In this document: one piece after another, positions 53,830-63,713 of the stretch
Numbering within the stretch: position 1 is the first letter of the stretch
Layout: every line of letters starts with the position of its first letter
Assembly: GCA_036381435.1 (NCBI GenBank)
Contig: DASVCW010000022.1
Coordinates: 1-64,000, forward strand
Length of the DNA stretch: 64,000 nucleotides
Source: Fodinibius sp036381435
GTDB taxonomy: Bacteria > Bacteroidota > Rhodothermia > Balneolales > Balneolaceae
Reading direction: 5' to 3'
Program-made: the position numbers and the translations under genes
The notes under the pieces: model-generated
The model's database searches: none
Seen by the model: only the letters and a program-made list of their open reading frames with translations
What the model was told of the DNA's origin: nothing

Positions 53830-54633
53830 ATGTCCTTAGATCAACATCCTGCTTCTATCCGGCCTTATGAAGAAATTCTAAGAACGCAGATCGAGGAGGG
53901 TGAAAAGCAGCTGGAACGCAAGGGACAAGGACTGTTTTTCTCTTCACTTTCTGCCGGACTTGATATCGGTTTTGGCCCTCTGTTGATGGCAACAGTGTTA
54001 ACTTTTGCGAGCGGTATTTACAGCCAGGCATCAACAGACCTGCTTTTAGCCGCTCTTTATCCCGTTGGATTTATTTTGGTGGTGATCAGCCGAACTGATC
54101 TCTATACAGAATTAGATGCTCGTGCCGTTTTTCCGGTCCTCGATAACCTTTCCTCATTATCGAGTCTAGGCAGGCTTTGGGCCTTTGTCATTCTCGGCAA
54201 TCTTATAGGCGGTTTTCTCTTCTCCGCCATGGCCGTTTATGTTGGAACCCAATATGGAGTGATTGAACCCAATGCTATAGCAGAGCTGGCAACTGTTTAC
54301 ACAGAACGAACGACATGGCAATTGTTTATAGGGGCTATTTTCGCAGGATGGCTGATGGGCCTGGTGGCCTGGCTTATTATTGCTGCAAGAACAACTATTA
54401 GCGCTGTTTTTTTCGTCTGGTTATGCACCTTCACTATCGCCCTGCTTCACCTCCCCCATTCCATCGCAGGAAATGTGGAAGTAGCGATGGGACTCCTTGT
54501 TGATCCTGCTGTCAGTATTTTAGACTATGGGCGTTTTTTGCTCGCTTCTCTCATTGGTAATGCTGTTGGAGGAGTGATTTTTGCCGCCATCCTGAAATTT
54601 GCCGGCAGACCAAGTGATGCTAATTTGCCTTAA
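53830..54633 (+). CDS. Formate/nitrite transporter (FNT) family channel
   Basis: A 267-residue inner-membrane protein with six predicted helices. The central family motifs are degenerate but recognisable: GFILVVISRTDLYTELDA, VILGNLIGGFLFSAMA, LVAWLIIAARTTISAVFFVW, SIAGNVEVAMGLL and NAVGGVIFAAILKF. FNT proteins conduct small monovalent anions (formate, nitrite, hydrosulfide). It is followed 160 bases on by a carbonic anhydrase gene, which may hint at bicarbonate or pH-linked transport. Confidence 0.85.
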   Translation: MSLDQHPASIRPYEEILRTQIEEGEKQLERKGQGLFFSSLSAGLDIGFGPLLMATVLTFASGIYSQASTDLLLAALYPVGFILVVISRTDLYTELDARAVFPVLDNLSSLSSLGRLWAFVILGNLIGGFLFSAMAVYVGTQYGVIEPNAIAELATVYTERTTWQLFIGAIFAGWLMGLVAWLIIAARTTISAVFFVWLCTFTIALLHLPHSIAGNVEVAMGLLVDPAVSILDYGRFLLASLIGNAVGGVIFAAILKFAGRPSDANLP

Positions 54634-54793
54634 AGCCTCTTCATGAGGAGCAACTATAAATTCAACTAAAAGTCATTGTTCCGCCGTCTTCATTTTTATA
54701 CCTTTGGAGGCAACAAACTTGACCAGTTAGAGGTTGCTTCACAGTTTAACCGCTAATTCAATCTTCAATACACAAAAATAGGTAACTTACATT

Positions 54794-55411
54794 TTGGAAT
54801 CACTAAGCAAACTTTTTGACGGAAATACCGACTGGGCAAACAAAATTAAGAAAGATGATCCCGATTTTTTTTCAAATCTGGCAAAGGGGCAGTCTCCGGA
54901 ATATCTGTGGATCGGTTGTTCGGACAGCCGCGTGCCCGCTAATCAGGTTGCAAGTTTGATGCCGGGTGAAATGTTTGTCCATCGCAACATCGCCAACGTC
55001 GTGGTTCACTCCGACCTGAACTGTCTTTCTGTAATTCAATATGCGGTTGAAGTCCTTAAAGTGAAACATGTTATTGTTTGTGGTCATTATGGCTGCGGGG
55101 GAGTTAAAGCAGCATTAGGAGAACAAGAAAACGGGCTGATTGATAACTGGCTGCGTCATATTAAAGATGTAGAACAATCCCACGCCAAAAAGTTAGAGGG
55201 ATTAACGGATGATGAAAAACATGATTTGCTGTGTGACCTAAATGTGAAAGCGCAGGTAAAAAATGTATGTGCCACAACTTTTGTACAGGATGCATGGGAA
55301 AAGGGCGAAACCTTATCTGTACATGGATTGATTTATGATCTTAAGGATGGCCTTTTAAAAGATTTGGATACTTGTGTTAGCTCAATCAGTCAGTTCCGGG
55401 AATTGCAATAA
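54794..55411 (+). CDS. can: Beta-class carbonic anhydrase
   Basis: A 205-residue enzyme interconverting CO2 and bicarbonate. The zinc and catalytic residues are all visible: C42, D44 and R46 (IGCSDSRVPAN), H98 and C101 (CGHYGCGG). Length and the HRNIANVV motif match the E. coli Can type. The start is a TTG; the conserved N-terminal region begins at once and no ATG is nearby. Confidence 0.93.
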   Translation: MESLSKLFDGNTDWANKIKKDDPDFFSNLAKGQSPEYLWIGCSDSRVPANQVASLMPGEMFVHRNIANVVVHSDLNCLSVIQYAVEVLKVKHVIVCGHYGCGGVKAALGEQENGLIDNWLRHIKDVEQSHAKKLEGLTDDEKHDLLCDLNVKAQVKNVCATTFVQDAWEKGETLSVHGLIYDLKDGLLKDLDTCVSSISQFRELQ

Positions 55412-55497
55412 TTACTGCTGAGCAAATTCTATCGCTTATCAATTGTATTACGTATCTTATTGATGCTAAAAACCAATTTTTAACGGACTGATTTTCT

Positions 55498-56937
55498 ATG
55501 AACCTGGTTCAGCCCGGGCAATCGATTTCGCTGCTCAAACACCCCGCACTTTATACCGATTTATACGAGCTTACCATGGCTCAAGGCTATTTTTTATCGG
55601 GACGTCAAAATGAACATGCCTGCTTTAATTACTTTTTCAGAGAAAATCCTTTTGAGGGCGGATATGTGGTTTTTGCCGGCCTCACAGACCTACTTCAAAT
55701 TCTTGAAAATTACCGTTTTCATGATGATGAATTAGATTATCTCGCTGGTATTGGTTTCCATGCTGAGTTTCTTGATTACTTAAAAACCTTTCGCATCACC
55801 GCCGATATTTATTCAGCAAAAGAGGGTGAAATTGTCTTTCCCAGAGAAACAATTCTGCAAGTGGAAGGCAATCTCATTGAAACCCAAATGCTGGAAACCC
55901 TGCTGCTGAATATTCTCAACTTTGAATCCCTGATCGCCACCAAAGCTTCTCGTATGAAGCTAGCTGCAGGTGGCAACAAAGTTCTTGATTTCGGCCTTCG
56001 CCGTGCTCAGGGATTCGGTGGCATCCAAGCCAGTAAAGCTGCTGTTATCGGTGGCGTTGAAGCCACTTCGAACGTCTATTCTTCATTCGTTCACGGTACA
56101 CCTGCCAGCGGAACAATGGCTCATTCATGGATCCAATCTTTTGATGATGAACTAACGGCTTTTCGTAAATATGCTGAATACTATTCTGATGATTGTATTC
56201 TGCTGGTCGATACCTATGATACCCTCACAATCGGTGTGCCCAATGCCATTAAAGTGGCCAAAGAAATGGAAGAAAACGGAGACCGGCTAAAAGGAATTCG
56301 GCTCGACAGCGGGGATTTGGCTTATTTTTCACAAAAGGCACGAAAACAGCTTGATAATGCTGGTCTTGAATACGTAAAAATTGCGGTTTCCAATCAGCTT
56401 GATGAACGGCTTATCAAAAGTTTGCTGGATCAAAAGGCACCTATAGACCTGTTTGGAGTAGGCACCCGGCTGGTAACGGGACATGAAAGTCCCGCTTTGG
56501 ACGGCGTTTATAAAATGGCAGCGGTTAACGGTATTCCAAAGCTGAAGATTTCGGAAAATATTGAGAAAACGACCTTTCCGGGCAAGAAGAAAATCATCCG
56601 CTACATTAACGGAGAGGATAAATTTTATGGCGATGGAATTTTGCTGGCTTCCGAAGATAAGGTTAACACTTTGTTTCACCCTTATTATACCATCAAACAT
56701 TCCGATGTTTCTTTATTTGAAACCGAAGAAGTTTTACACCCGGTGATGAAAGCGGGAAAAAATGTGTATGAAATGCCTTCGCCTTTTGAAAGTGCAGCTT
56801 ATGCAAAAGAACGACTGGCAAGAGTACATCCCGAACACAAGCGTTTCGAAAATCCGCATATTTATAAAGTAGGCATCAGCAGAAGGCTGAAGGATTTGCG
56901 CGATGAAATAGCCCAAAATATGAAAGAAAAAAATTAG
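55498..56937 (+). CDS. pncB: Nicotinate phosphoribosyltransferase
   Basis: A 479-residue enzyme of the Preiss-Handler pathway making nicotinate mononucleotide from nicotinate and PRPP. Motifs: LYTDLYELTMAQGYF, LDFGLRRAQG, SFVHGTPASGTMAHSW, GIRLDSGDLAY and DLFGVGTRLVTG. Full length. With pncA 180 bases downstream it forms an NAD-salvage pair. Confidence 0.95.
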   Translation: MNLVQPGQSISLLKHPALYTDLYELTMAQGYFLSGRQNEHACFNYFFRENPFEGGYVVFAGLTDLLQILENYRFHDDELDYLAGIGFHAEFLDYLKTFRITADIYSAKEGEIVFPRETILQVEGNLIETQMLETLLLNILNFESLIATKASRMKLAAGGNKVLDFGLRRAQGFGGIQASKAAVIGGVEATSNVYSSFVHGTPASGTMAHSWIQSFDDELTAFRKYAEYYSDDCILLVDTYDTLTIGVPNAIKVAKEMEENGDRLKGIRLDSGDLAYFSQKARKQLDNAGLEYVKIAVSNQLDERLIKSLLDQKAPIDLFGVGTRLVTGHESPALDGVYKMAAVNGIPKLKISENIEKTTFPGKKKIIRYINGEDKFYGDGILLASEDKVNTLFHPYYTIKHSDVSLFETEEVLHPVMKAGKNVYEMPSPFESAAYAKERLARVHPEHKRFENPHIYKVGISRRLKDLRDEIAQNMKEKN

Positions 56938-56976
56938 TATGAAACGAACATTATTGGGATGAAATCTTTAATTCCG

Positions 56977-57075
56977 TGTCATGCTGAACTTGTTTCAGCA
57001 TCTATAGCAATTGCTGTTTTAGAAGCCGATAATGCAATTTCTGATTACAGATCCTGAAATAAATTCAGGATGACA
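56977..57075. repeat. Palindromic repeat (TGTCATGCTGAAC type)
   Basis: TGTCATGCTGAA (left) mirrors TTCAGGATGACA (right), with inner CTTGTTTCAGCATC and CCTGAAATAAATTCAGG. It fills the pncB-pncA gap and belongs with the TGTCATTCTGAGC family. Confidence 0.6.
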
Positions 57076-57116
57076 TTGCCCTTTAAAGAACTCTAATAAA
57101 TAATTATAGAATCCTT

Positions 57117-57731
57117 ATGAAAGCACTTTTAATTGTTGATGTACAAAATGATTTTTGTCCCGGCGGAGCACTTGCTGTTCCCGGTGGAGATCAAATCATC
57201 CCGGTTATCAATAAGCTTGCGCAAGCATTTGATAGTGTTATTCAAACGCAAGACTGGCATCCGAAGGGACATTCTTCTTTTGCATCATCCCATAAAGACA
57301 AAGAACCTTATGAAATCATAGAGATGCCCTATGGGCAGCAAGTTCTTTGGCCTGACCATTGTGTCCAGGGGAATAAAGGAGCGGCATTTCATCCGGAATT
57401 GGAAGTCGAACGAACACAGCTTATCATTCGAAAAGGATTTCGCAAAAACATCGACTCTTACTCCGCTTTTTATGAGAATGATCAAAAAACAACGACGGGA
57501 TTGGCGGGTTATCTAAATGAACGGGGAGTTGAAGAGCTTTATGTTACGGGACTCGCGAGCGATTTCTGTGTAAAGTGGTCTGTTTTAGACGGACTGAATG
57601 AAGGTTTTGATGTTTATGTGATTGAGGACGCGGTAAAAGGCATTGATATTGAAGGGTCGGTAGATCAGGCCTGGAATGAAATGCTTGAGGCCGGGGCAAA
57701 GAAAGTGTCATCACAAGAACTTTCTTCTTAA
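57117..57731 (+). CDS. pncA: Nicotinamidase/pyrazinamidase
   Basis: A 204-residue cysteine hydrolase converting nicotinamide to nicotinate. Catalytic D8 (LIVDVQNDFCPGGAL), the lysine in IIRKGF and nucleophile C151 (GLASDFCVKWS) are present. Metal ligands are D46, H48 (QDWHPKGHSSF) and a later His in WPDHCVQG. Its product feeds PncB, encoded just upstream. Confidence 0.95.
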   Translation: MKALLIVDVQNDFCPGGALAVPGGDQIIPVINKLAQAFDSVIQTQDWHPKGHSSFASSHKDKEPYEIIEMPYGQQVLWPDHCVQGNKGAAFHPELEVERTQLIIRKGFRKNIDSYSAFYENDQKTTTGLAGYLNERGVEELYVTGLASDFCVKWSVLDGLNEGFDVYVIEDAVKGIDIEGSVDQAWNEMLEAGAKKVSSQELSS

Positions 57732-57852
57732 AAAGACAGTAAAAACCATTGAAATGGTTACTTAAATTAGATATCCCGTTAATCCCCGATTAATCCGGGG
57801 TTACGGTAAAAAAATAATATATAAACCGTTTAACGGTTTTCATCTTCATTAA

Positions 57853-58944
57853 ATGGTTCATCAAACAGATTTTTGCATTTTGGGGGCAGGTTTGGCGGGA
57901 CTTTCCCTCGCTGACGCGCTTCAAGAACAAAACTTTTCGGTCATTGTCGTTGATAAAAACACTGTTGCGGCCGGGGCTTCAGGTACCCCGGGGGGACTTG
58001 TAAATCCCGCCACTGGCCGACGGGGAGTAAAATCCTGGAAAGCGGAATTATGCTATGAAACAATCGCTCAGAATCTTGAGAAAGTTCAAGGCTCTTCACC
58101 TGAAACTTTCTATCTGAATAACGGCCTTCTTCGTCCCGCCCTGCTCAAAAAGATGGCCCGCAAGATGAAAGAACAGTACGAAAAAACATCGTGGGCGGAA
58201 GGCTGGTGCGAGTGGAAAACTGAAGGGGAAATAAAAGAAATTCACCCGAACATAAAATGTGTGGATGGCGGTTATTGGCTTCCCGTCGGCTTATCAGTAA
58301 ACATAGAAAAATATTTAAATGCTTATGCGAATTATTTAGAAAACCGGGGAGTGAAGTCTTTTTTCAATCAAGAGCCGAAAGTTATTAATGATAAAAAAAG
58401 CTGGAAGCTGGAATCAGGAGATGTAACCATCAACAGTAAAAACCTTGTTTTCGCTACCGGACACAGTACCGGCGATTCTCCTTTTTGGAATTGGCTGCCC
58501 CTTCATCTCATTAAGGGACAAGTAGCCAAATTTAAAACAAACGGTTCGCCTCTCTCCTTTTCTCACTCTATCTCCAGTTTAGGATACATCGCCCTCACAG
58601 GAGAAAAGGATACTTTTATTCAGGGCAGTACTTACGAGCATGACTTTACTGATTTGAATCCCAATAATGAAGGTGAAGCTTACCTCCGAAAACGAATGCG
58701 CAGAACATTACCACAGCTGGAAGAAAGGGCAACAGTTATAGAACAGTGGGCGGGAGTACGAACCTCAACTCCCAACCGAAAACCTATTTTGGGGAGGCAT
58801 CCTAACCACAAAAATCTTCACTTATTTACGGGATTAGGCTCAAAAGGACTACTTTACAGTAAATTTTTAGCTAATCATTATCTTGAACATCTCACCGATG
58901 GAGCTGTCCTTTTTCCGGAGATTAACATTTCCCGATTGCTATAG
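57853..58944 (+). CDS. FAD-dependent oxidoreductase (DAO family)
   Basis: A 363-residue flavoprotein with the dinucleotide-binding fold CILGAGLAGLSLADAL...VVDK. It also has the DAO-family SGTPGGLVNPATGRRG, HLIKGQV and the closing WAGVRTSTPNRKPILG and FTGLGSKGLLYS. The pattern resembles the C-terminal oxidase half of MnmC and small-amine or amino-acid oxidases. Without the MnmC methyltransferase half the substrate cannot be stated. Cytoplasmic, monocistronic. Confidence 0.82.
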   Translation: MVHQTDFCILGAGLAGLSLADALQEQNFSVIVVDKNTVAAGASGTPGGLVNPATGRRGVKSWKAELCYETIAQNLEKVQGSSPETFYLNNGLLRPALLKKMARKMKEQYEKTSWAEGWCEWKTEGEIKEIHPNIKCVDGGYWLPVGLSVNIEKYLNAYANYLENRGVKSFFNQEPKVINDKKSWKLESGDVTINSKNLVFATGHSTGDSPFWNWLPLHLIKGQVAKFKTNGSPLSFSHSISSLGYIALTGEKDTFIQGSTYEHDFTDLNPNNEGEAYLRKRMRRTLPQLEERATVIEQWAGVRTSTPNRKPILGRHPNHKNLHLFTGLGSKGLLYSKFLANHYLEHLTDGAVLFPEINISRLL

Positions 58945-59000
58945 TCCTAGCAGCAGTGCTTGCGAATAACTTTAAAAGTTAGCTCTGAATTTTTATCTCA

Positions 59001-60536
59001 TCAAAATTTTAAAATCAATCCACTCCAAGCCATCCCGGCACTGCCATTTTTAGCTAAGGTATTTACAGTAGAAGCAGCTATACTGAACTCAAAATTTCGG
59101 AATTCAAGGCCTACACCTGCCGAATAGCTTGTGGATGAATATCCCCCGGTTCTCATTCCCACCCGAAGCGGAAAAAACCCGAAAAGGTCATACTCAATAC
59201 CTGTTGATAATGCCATCTTTTGAGTGTTAACTCCTTCATTGCTAAAGCCGCGGGTGAGATCAACTGAAATGCTTAATTTACTGAGGATGAGACGGGTTCC
59301 GAAATGAAGCATGGTAGGCAGAAAACGTTTATTTTCGACGTTCTTCTGCGGCACAAAGCTATTATATATTCCAGTCATAATGCTGTCTTCGAGAACATGA
59401 CTGATGTACTCCCCCCGATCACCGTTATACTCTTCATCAATTGTTTCCTGATCAAAGTTAAAACCACGCCATATCAGATTTTTATCAGCAACAAAGGCCC
59501 CTGCATTTTCGGTAAAAGTTAAACTTCCCAGATCAGTAAGCGAAAGTCCCACCTGAAGATGTTCTGCGCCTTTAAATAAAGCACCGAGCACCGGAATATT
59601 TACATCCATTTCTACTACGGCACCAAGATCCAAGCCCCAGCCGGAGGTTTTTACCCCGTACATATCTTCGGGAACGATTTCTACGTAATCTTCAATGACG
59701 GGTACCTTAGACTGAGATTCTCTCACCTGATAATACTCGGTTAACTGATCCGTAATTTCACCTGTAGTTTCAATGCGGTAGTTAAAATCATGACGAATCT
59801 CTTCAACTTCGTTCTGTGGGCCTTTAAGTGTCAATACTGAATTGAAATCTGCTTTATAGGAGTTGACTCCTAATAATAACTTCGGTGCGGCGCCGGCATA
59901 AATTTTGACGTTTCTTGCAAAGCCTAAATTTTCGATCTCCAATAGCTGAATGGAAACACCTAATGATGCCTCATAGAAAACGAGTGTAGAGGTAGAAAAG
60001 TTAACGGGCTGCCCATCACCAAAAATCCCGGCATTGAAACCGTAAATAGCTAACTGTGCCGCTCCTTTATTAATACCGGTATTCATTAATATCCTCGTAC
60101 GAAGTGCCAGACCCATCGCCCACTTATCATTTCTAACTGATAATCCCACAGGTATAAAATCAACCTGCATTCCAAAGTTTTTCATCCCGGCGGGGTCATT
60201 TCCAAACCAATCAGTAAGAGCATCCTCGGCTATGCTACCTGTTATGGTTAATCCCCTGGTGAAGTAAGTATCGTAAACATGCAAGTTTATCAACGGTCCG
60301 CCCATACTGGTGCTGATACCGCCAAGAAGTCCGAATGTGATTCGCGGTCCAGCACCCCCGAGCATCAGATTTGCCGGGTTGATAAAATTAGCGTGATAAC
60401 CTTCCACATAGGCCGTACCACCGCCGCCTAAAGCCAGGCTTTTCGCCGTTAAATGAGCAGATTGTGCATTGGCTTGCAAGCTCCATCCGCTCATCAACCC
60501 CACCAATAACCATAAAAATCGTTTTCCCATAGTCAT
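59001..60536 (-). CDS. Uncharacterised outer-membrane protein (DUF5723-like)
   Basis: A 511-residue exported protein (signal peptide cleaved near ANAQ). The opening ALGGGGTAYVEGYHANFINPANL is the conserved start of a Bacteroidetes barrel-like family (DUF5723/PorV-like). Many amphipathic strands follow, ending in AGMAWSGLILKF with a terminal Phe. It is 14 bases downstream of the larger lipoprotein gene, with which it probably forms an operon. Function unknown; assembly or surface-display work is a guess. Confidence 0.7.
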   Translation of the reverse strand: MTMGKRFLWLLVGLMSGWSLQANAQSAHLTAKSLALGGGGTAYVEGYHANFINPANLMLGGAGPRITFGLLGGISTSMGGPLINLHVYDTYFTRGLTITGSIAEDALTDWFGNDPAGMKNFGMQVDFIPVGLSVRNDKWAMGLALRTRILMNTGINKGAAQLAIYGFNAGIFGDGQPVNFSTSTLVFYEASLGVSIQLLEIENLGFARNVKIYAGAAPKLLLGVNSYKADFNSVLTLKGPQNEVEEIRHDFNYRIETTGEITDQLTEYYQVRESQSKVPVIEDYVEIVPEDMYGVKTSGWGLDLGAVVEMDVNIPVLGALFKGAEHLQVGLSLTDLGSLTFTENAGAFVADKNLIWRGFNFDQETIDEEYNGDRGEYISHVLEDSIMTGIYNSFVPQKNVENKRFLPTMLHFGTRLILSKLSISVDLTRGFSNEGVNTQKMALSTGIEYDLFGFFPLRVGMRTGGYSSTSYSAGVGLEFRNFEFSIAASTVNTLAKNGSAGMAWSGLILKF

Positions 60537-60550
60537 AAAGTTAAATGCTA

Positions 60551-62782
60551 TTAGTTAAAGGCTGAGATTACATCTACACTCATTTTCATTCGTATCATCA
60601 CGGAATCTTCAGCCCGAACTTTTACTTCCCGCTGTTGCGCAGTGTTGAAATTAATTTTCAGAATCATTGAACGCGTTTGATTGATAAGTTCAAGCTGTTC
60701 AGCTGTCAAACTGATTTGCAATTTGCCGGTTTTTGCCCCTCCATCTTCCACAAATCCGGTAACAGGATCAATCGAAGCCGCCTGTACCATCAAAGGCTCT
60801 TGGCCATTAAGCGGATAACTTGTTACTTCATCCCCGTTTTCATTGAGCATAATGAGCGATAAATCCAGGCCAAATGGTAATCCGTTGGTATAGTTGATGG
60901 TAAAAATAGCTTCTGATAACTGCTGCTCATCCCCCTCCCCTGGCAAATTACTAAGGTCGGCATCCAGGGTATCGCTGAAACTCGCATTTTCTGCAGAGAA
61001 ATTTAGCGGTAGATCAACACTCAGCCGGGGATCAAAAGTGATGGGTGTGGATATGGTTTCGGTTTCAGCGCTGCCGTCTTCATTGATACGGGCAATGCCT
61101 ACGAACCGAATTTTAGAAGGCAGATTGCTGAAAAATTCAGATGCGTTGGTGCCGGAACTATCGAAACGGGCTATTCCGCCTGCGGTTGAACCATCAGGAG
61201 AAGTAGTTAAGATAAACTTGATAAGCTGTTCTTCATCCGGCGGCCTGTTATTAGCCATAAGTTCGGAAGGCGCATCAAAGGACGATACATAAAAATTACT
61301 ACCCGGTTTTCCCGACAGGTAAACGGTGTTTCCATCGCTGTTGATACCGGCAATAATCGCGTAAACAGTGGCGTCAACAGTCAGGTTGGTTTCATAAATG
61401 ATGTTCAAAATGGGATTGGCGAAGGTAATGTCTGAAATTTGCTCTGACAAATCACTGATGCCGTCAATTTTTATCACTTCCGCTTCATCATCATTAAAAA
61501 CATCCAGCTTATTAGCTCCGTTAGCAGCCGCATCATTATTGAGCAGTACATTTCTCGGAATGATCACTCCTGTTGCCCTTTTGATTTCCAGGTTGCTTAA
61601 TTCGACCGATGCCCGAAGCTCATCCGCTTCATTAATGGTGCGGATTTGTGACCCTGCCCCCTGCTGAGTATTTTCGGTAATGGCATCAATATTATAAGTC
61701 ACCTCATTGTCTAAAGCGTAAATACGATAACCGGAAAGATCGAATGAAGTAGAGAAACTGCCACCGTTTAATTCTGAAGGTATGTTATTCATTGAAAGAA
61801 TCAGCGGCGTATCGGTTGATTTACTGCGAATATCGGGGAATGAAATATCGAGGCTCTCTATGGCAATATTGATCTGGTTGGTGATATCAATAGAAAGGAG
61901 TCCGTTGCTCAGACCTATAAAATGGCCAGGTTGTGTAAACAAAAATTTGTTGTCGTCCACATTCGTCGTACCCGAACTGCTGAATTGCTGAGATTCAATT
62001 GCCGCTGATACCTGTGAAGCTGCCAGGTTTTGTCCCCTAACACTGTTAACCACCAGATTATCAGCATTTTCTTTCATGGTCTGTGCCGACCAGCTCGCGC
62101 TGATATTGATATTTAGATCAGATAGCTGTGTACCGGCGGGAATAGAAATAGTGCCTGTTTCGGTGGCATTATGGTTAAAGGGATTTATAGCAGTGTTTCC
62201 TACAAATGAACTTCCCGAATTAAGCGTGATAGAAAGATTGTCAATATCAAAACCCAAATTATTGGTAACTGTAAGTTCCAAAGAACCGTTATTTTTGATA
62301 ATGGCGCTTACAAAATAATCAGTATTGAAATCGATATTTATGGTACCGGGCGTTGATGCTGCAGGCACAGGATCGCCCTGCTGCAATGGAGCGGAGAAGC
62401 CTGTTATGCTTTCAAAACTCGCAGAACCGATACTGCCGGATGAAGAAAAATTAGCCAGGCTGATTTCACCCACTTCCGAAACTACCGTAGCAGGATCGAC
62501 ATTCACCTTTGGAATGGCATCGTTCAGATCACCAAAGTCAAAGTCCTCTTCTTTTGAAAGCCTTATCAAACCGTTATTGTCAACGGTAAAAAGGGAATCA
62601 AAATTTTCGCCGGTAGTATCAATCAGGGCCCCGCTGCCGCCCAGAAACTGATAGGTCTGCTCAACTGTCAGCGGGAACTGCAGTTTGCTTTCAAGCTTAA
62701 AGTCAGGGGCTTGGGGAGGATCGCATGCATACAGTGATAATACTAATGCTGAGCACGCACAAAAACGCAGCACTTTTTTCAT
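60551..62782 (-). CDS. Large uncharacterised lipoprotein
   Basis: A 743-residue lipoprotein (lipobox LYAC, C20). The body is acidic, rich in S/N/T, and built of repeated beta-sandwich-like segments (SLANFSSSGSIGSASFESI, GSLELTVTNNLGFDIDNLSI, NGLLSIDITNQINIAIESLD), without a recognisable catalytic motif. Expected on the outer membrane. Its coupling to the adjacent barrel gene suggests the two form one envelope system. No T9SS tail. No family is recognised. Confidence 0.7.
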   Translation of the reverse strand: MKKVLRFCACSALVLSLYACDPPQAPDFKLESKLQFPLTVEQTYQFLGGSGALIDTTGENFDSLFTVDNNGLIRLSKEEDFDFGDLNDAIPKVNVDPATVVSEVGEISLANFSSSGSIGSASFESITGFSAPLQQGDPVPAASTPGTINIDFNTDYFVSAIIKNNGSLELTVTNNLGFDIDNLSITLNSGSSFVGNTAINPFNHNATETGTISIPAGTQLSDLNINISASWSAQTMKENADNLVVNSVRGQNLAASQVSAAIESQQFSSSGTTNVDDNKFLFTQPGHFIGLSNGLLSIDITNQINIAIESLDISFPDIRSKSTDTPLILSMNNIPSELNGGSFSTSFDLSGYRIYALDNEVTYNIDAITENTQQGAGSQIRTINEADELRASVELSNLEIKRATGVIIPRNVLLNNDAAANGANKLDVFNDDEAEVIKIDGISDLSEQISDITFANPILNIIYETNLTVDATVYAIIAGINSDGNTVYLSGKPGSNFYVSSFDAPSELMANNRPPDEEQLIKFILTTSPDGSTAGGIARFDSSGTNASEFFSNLPSKIRFVGIARINEDGSAETETISTPITFDPRLSVDLPLNFSAENASFSDTLDADLSNLPGEGDEQQLSEAIFTINYTNGLPFGLDLSLIMLNENGDEVTSYPLNGQEPLMVQAASIDPVTGFVEDGGAKTGKLQISLTAEQLELINQTRSMILKINFNTAQQREVKVRAEDSVMIRMKMSVDVISAFN

Positions 62783-63308
62783 CTAATAATAACCGTCTGT
62801 TTGTTAATAAAAAGCCAATTCGAATTTTAATCGAAAAGATCAGTCACTTATTCATTATGAACAAATACTGATCATAAAATATTTTTAGAGGAGATTAATG
62901 AAGGTTTTGGCGGAGATGATACTACTTTTTTTGCACCCGCTGTTCTTCTTTTGACTTTCCCTTCTGAAACCTATTTAGAAAGAATCTGCGAAGAAAAAAT
63001 ATTAATTCCAAGAAAAAAGTACTTCCTCTGCTAAATTTTTATTAAGAACTTCTTTTTTAAGTAAGCAGTGCGGAATGAGAGTAAGGCGGAGTGATATCCT
63101 GCTCTATAGGTCTACAGCAGGAGGATATCCTTGAGTAAGACAGCAGGCTCCTTAACTAATTCCCTCTTTTAAGTGAGTAGTCATGCCAGGAGATCCTTCG
63201 ACTACGATCTGAAAAGCGAAGACATGATTCAACGAATTATTACTTTAAAAAAGAAGCCTTAATAATTGATATAGCTTAGAAATTGCTCTATATTTGCATG
63301 CTTTCTCC
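62783..63308. other. Intergenic region with repeat fragments, no gene
   Basis: This 526-base stretch lies between the lipoprotein start and the tRNA. It holds an imperfect hairpin (GATATCCTGCT at 63093, AGCAGGAGGATATC ending 63129) and a scrap of the GAGATCCTTCGACTACG repeat family (63188-63231). No coding frame is credible. The promoters of both flanking genes must be here. Confidence 0.6.
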
Positions 63309-63713
<405 letters not shown>

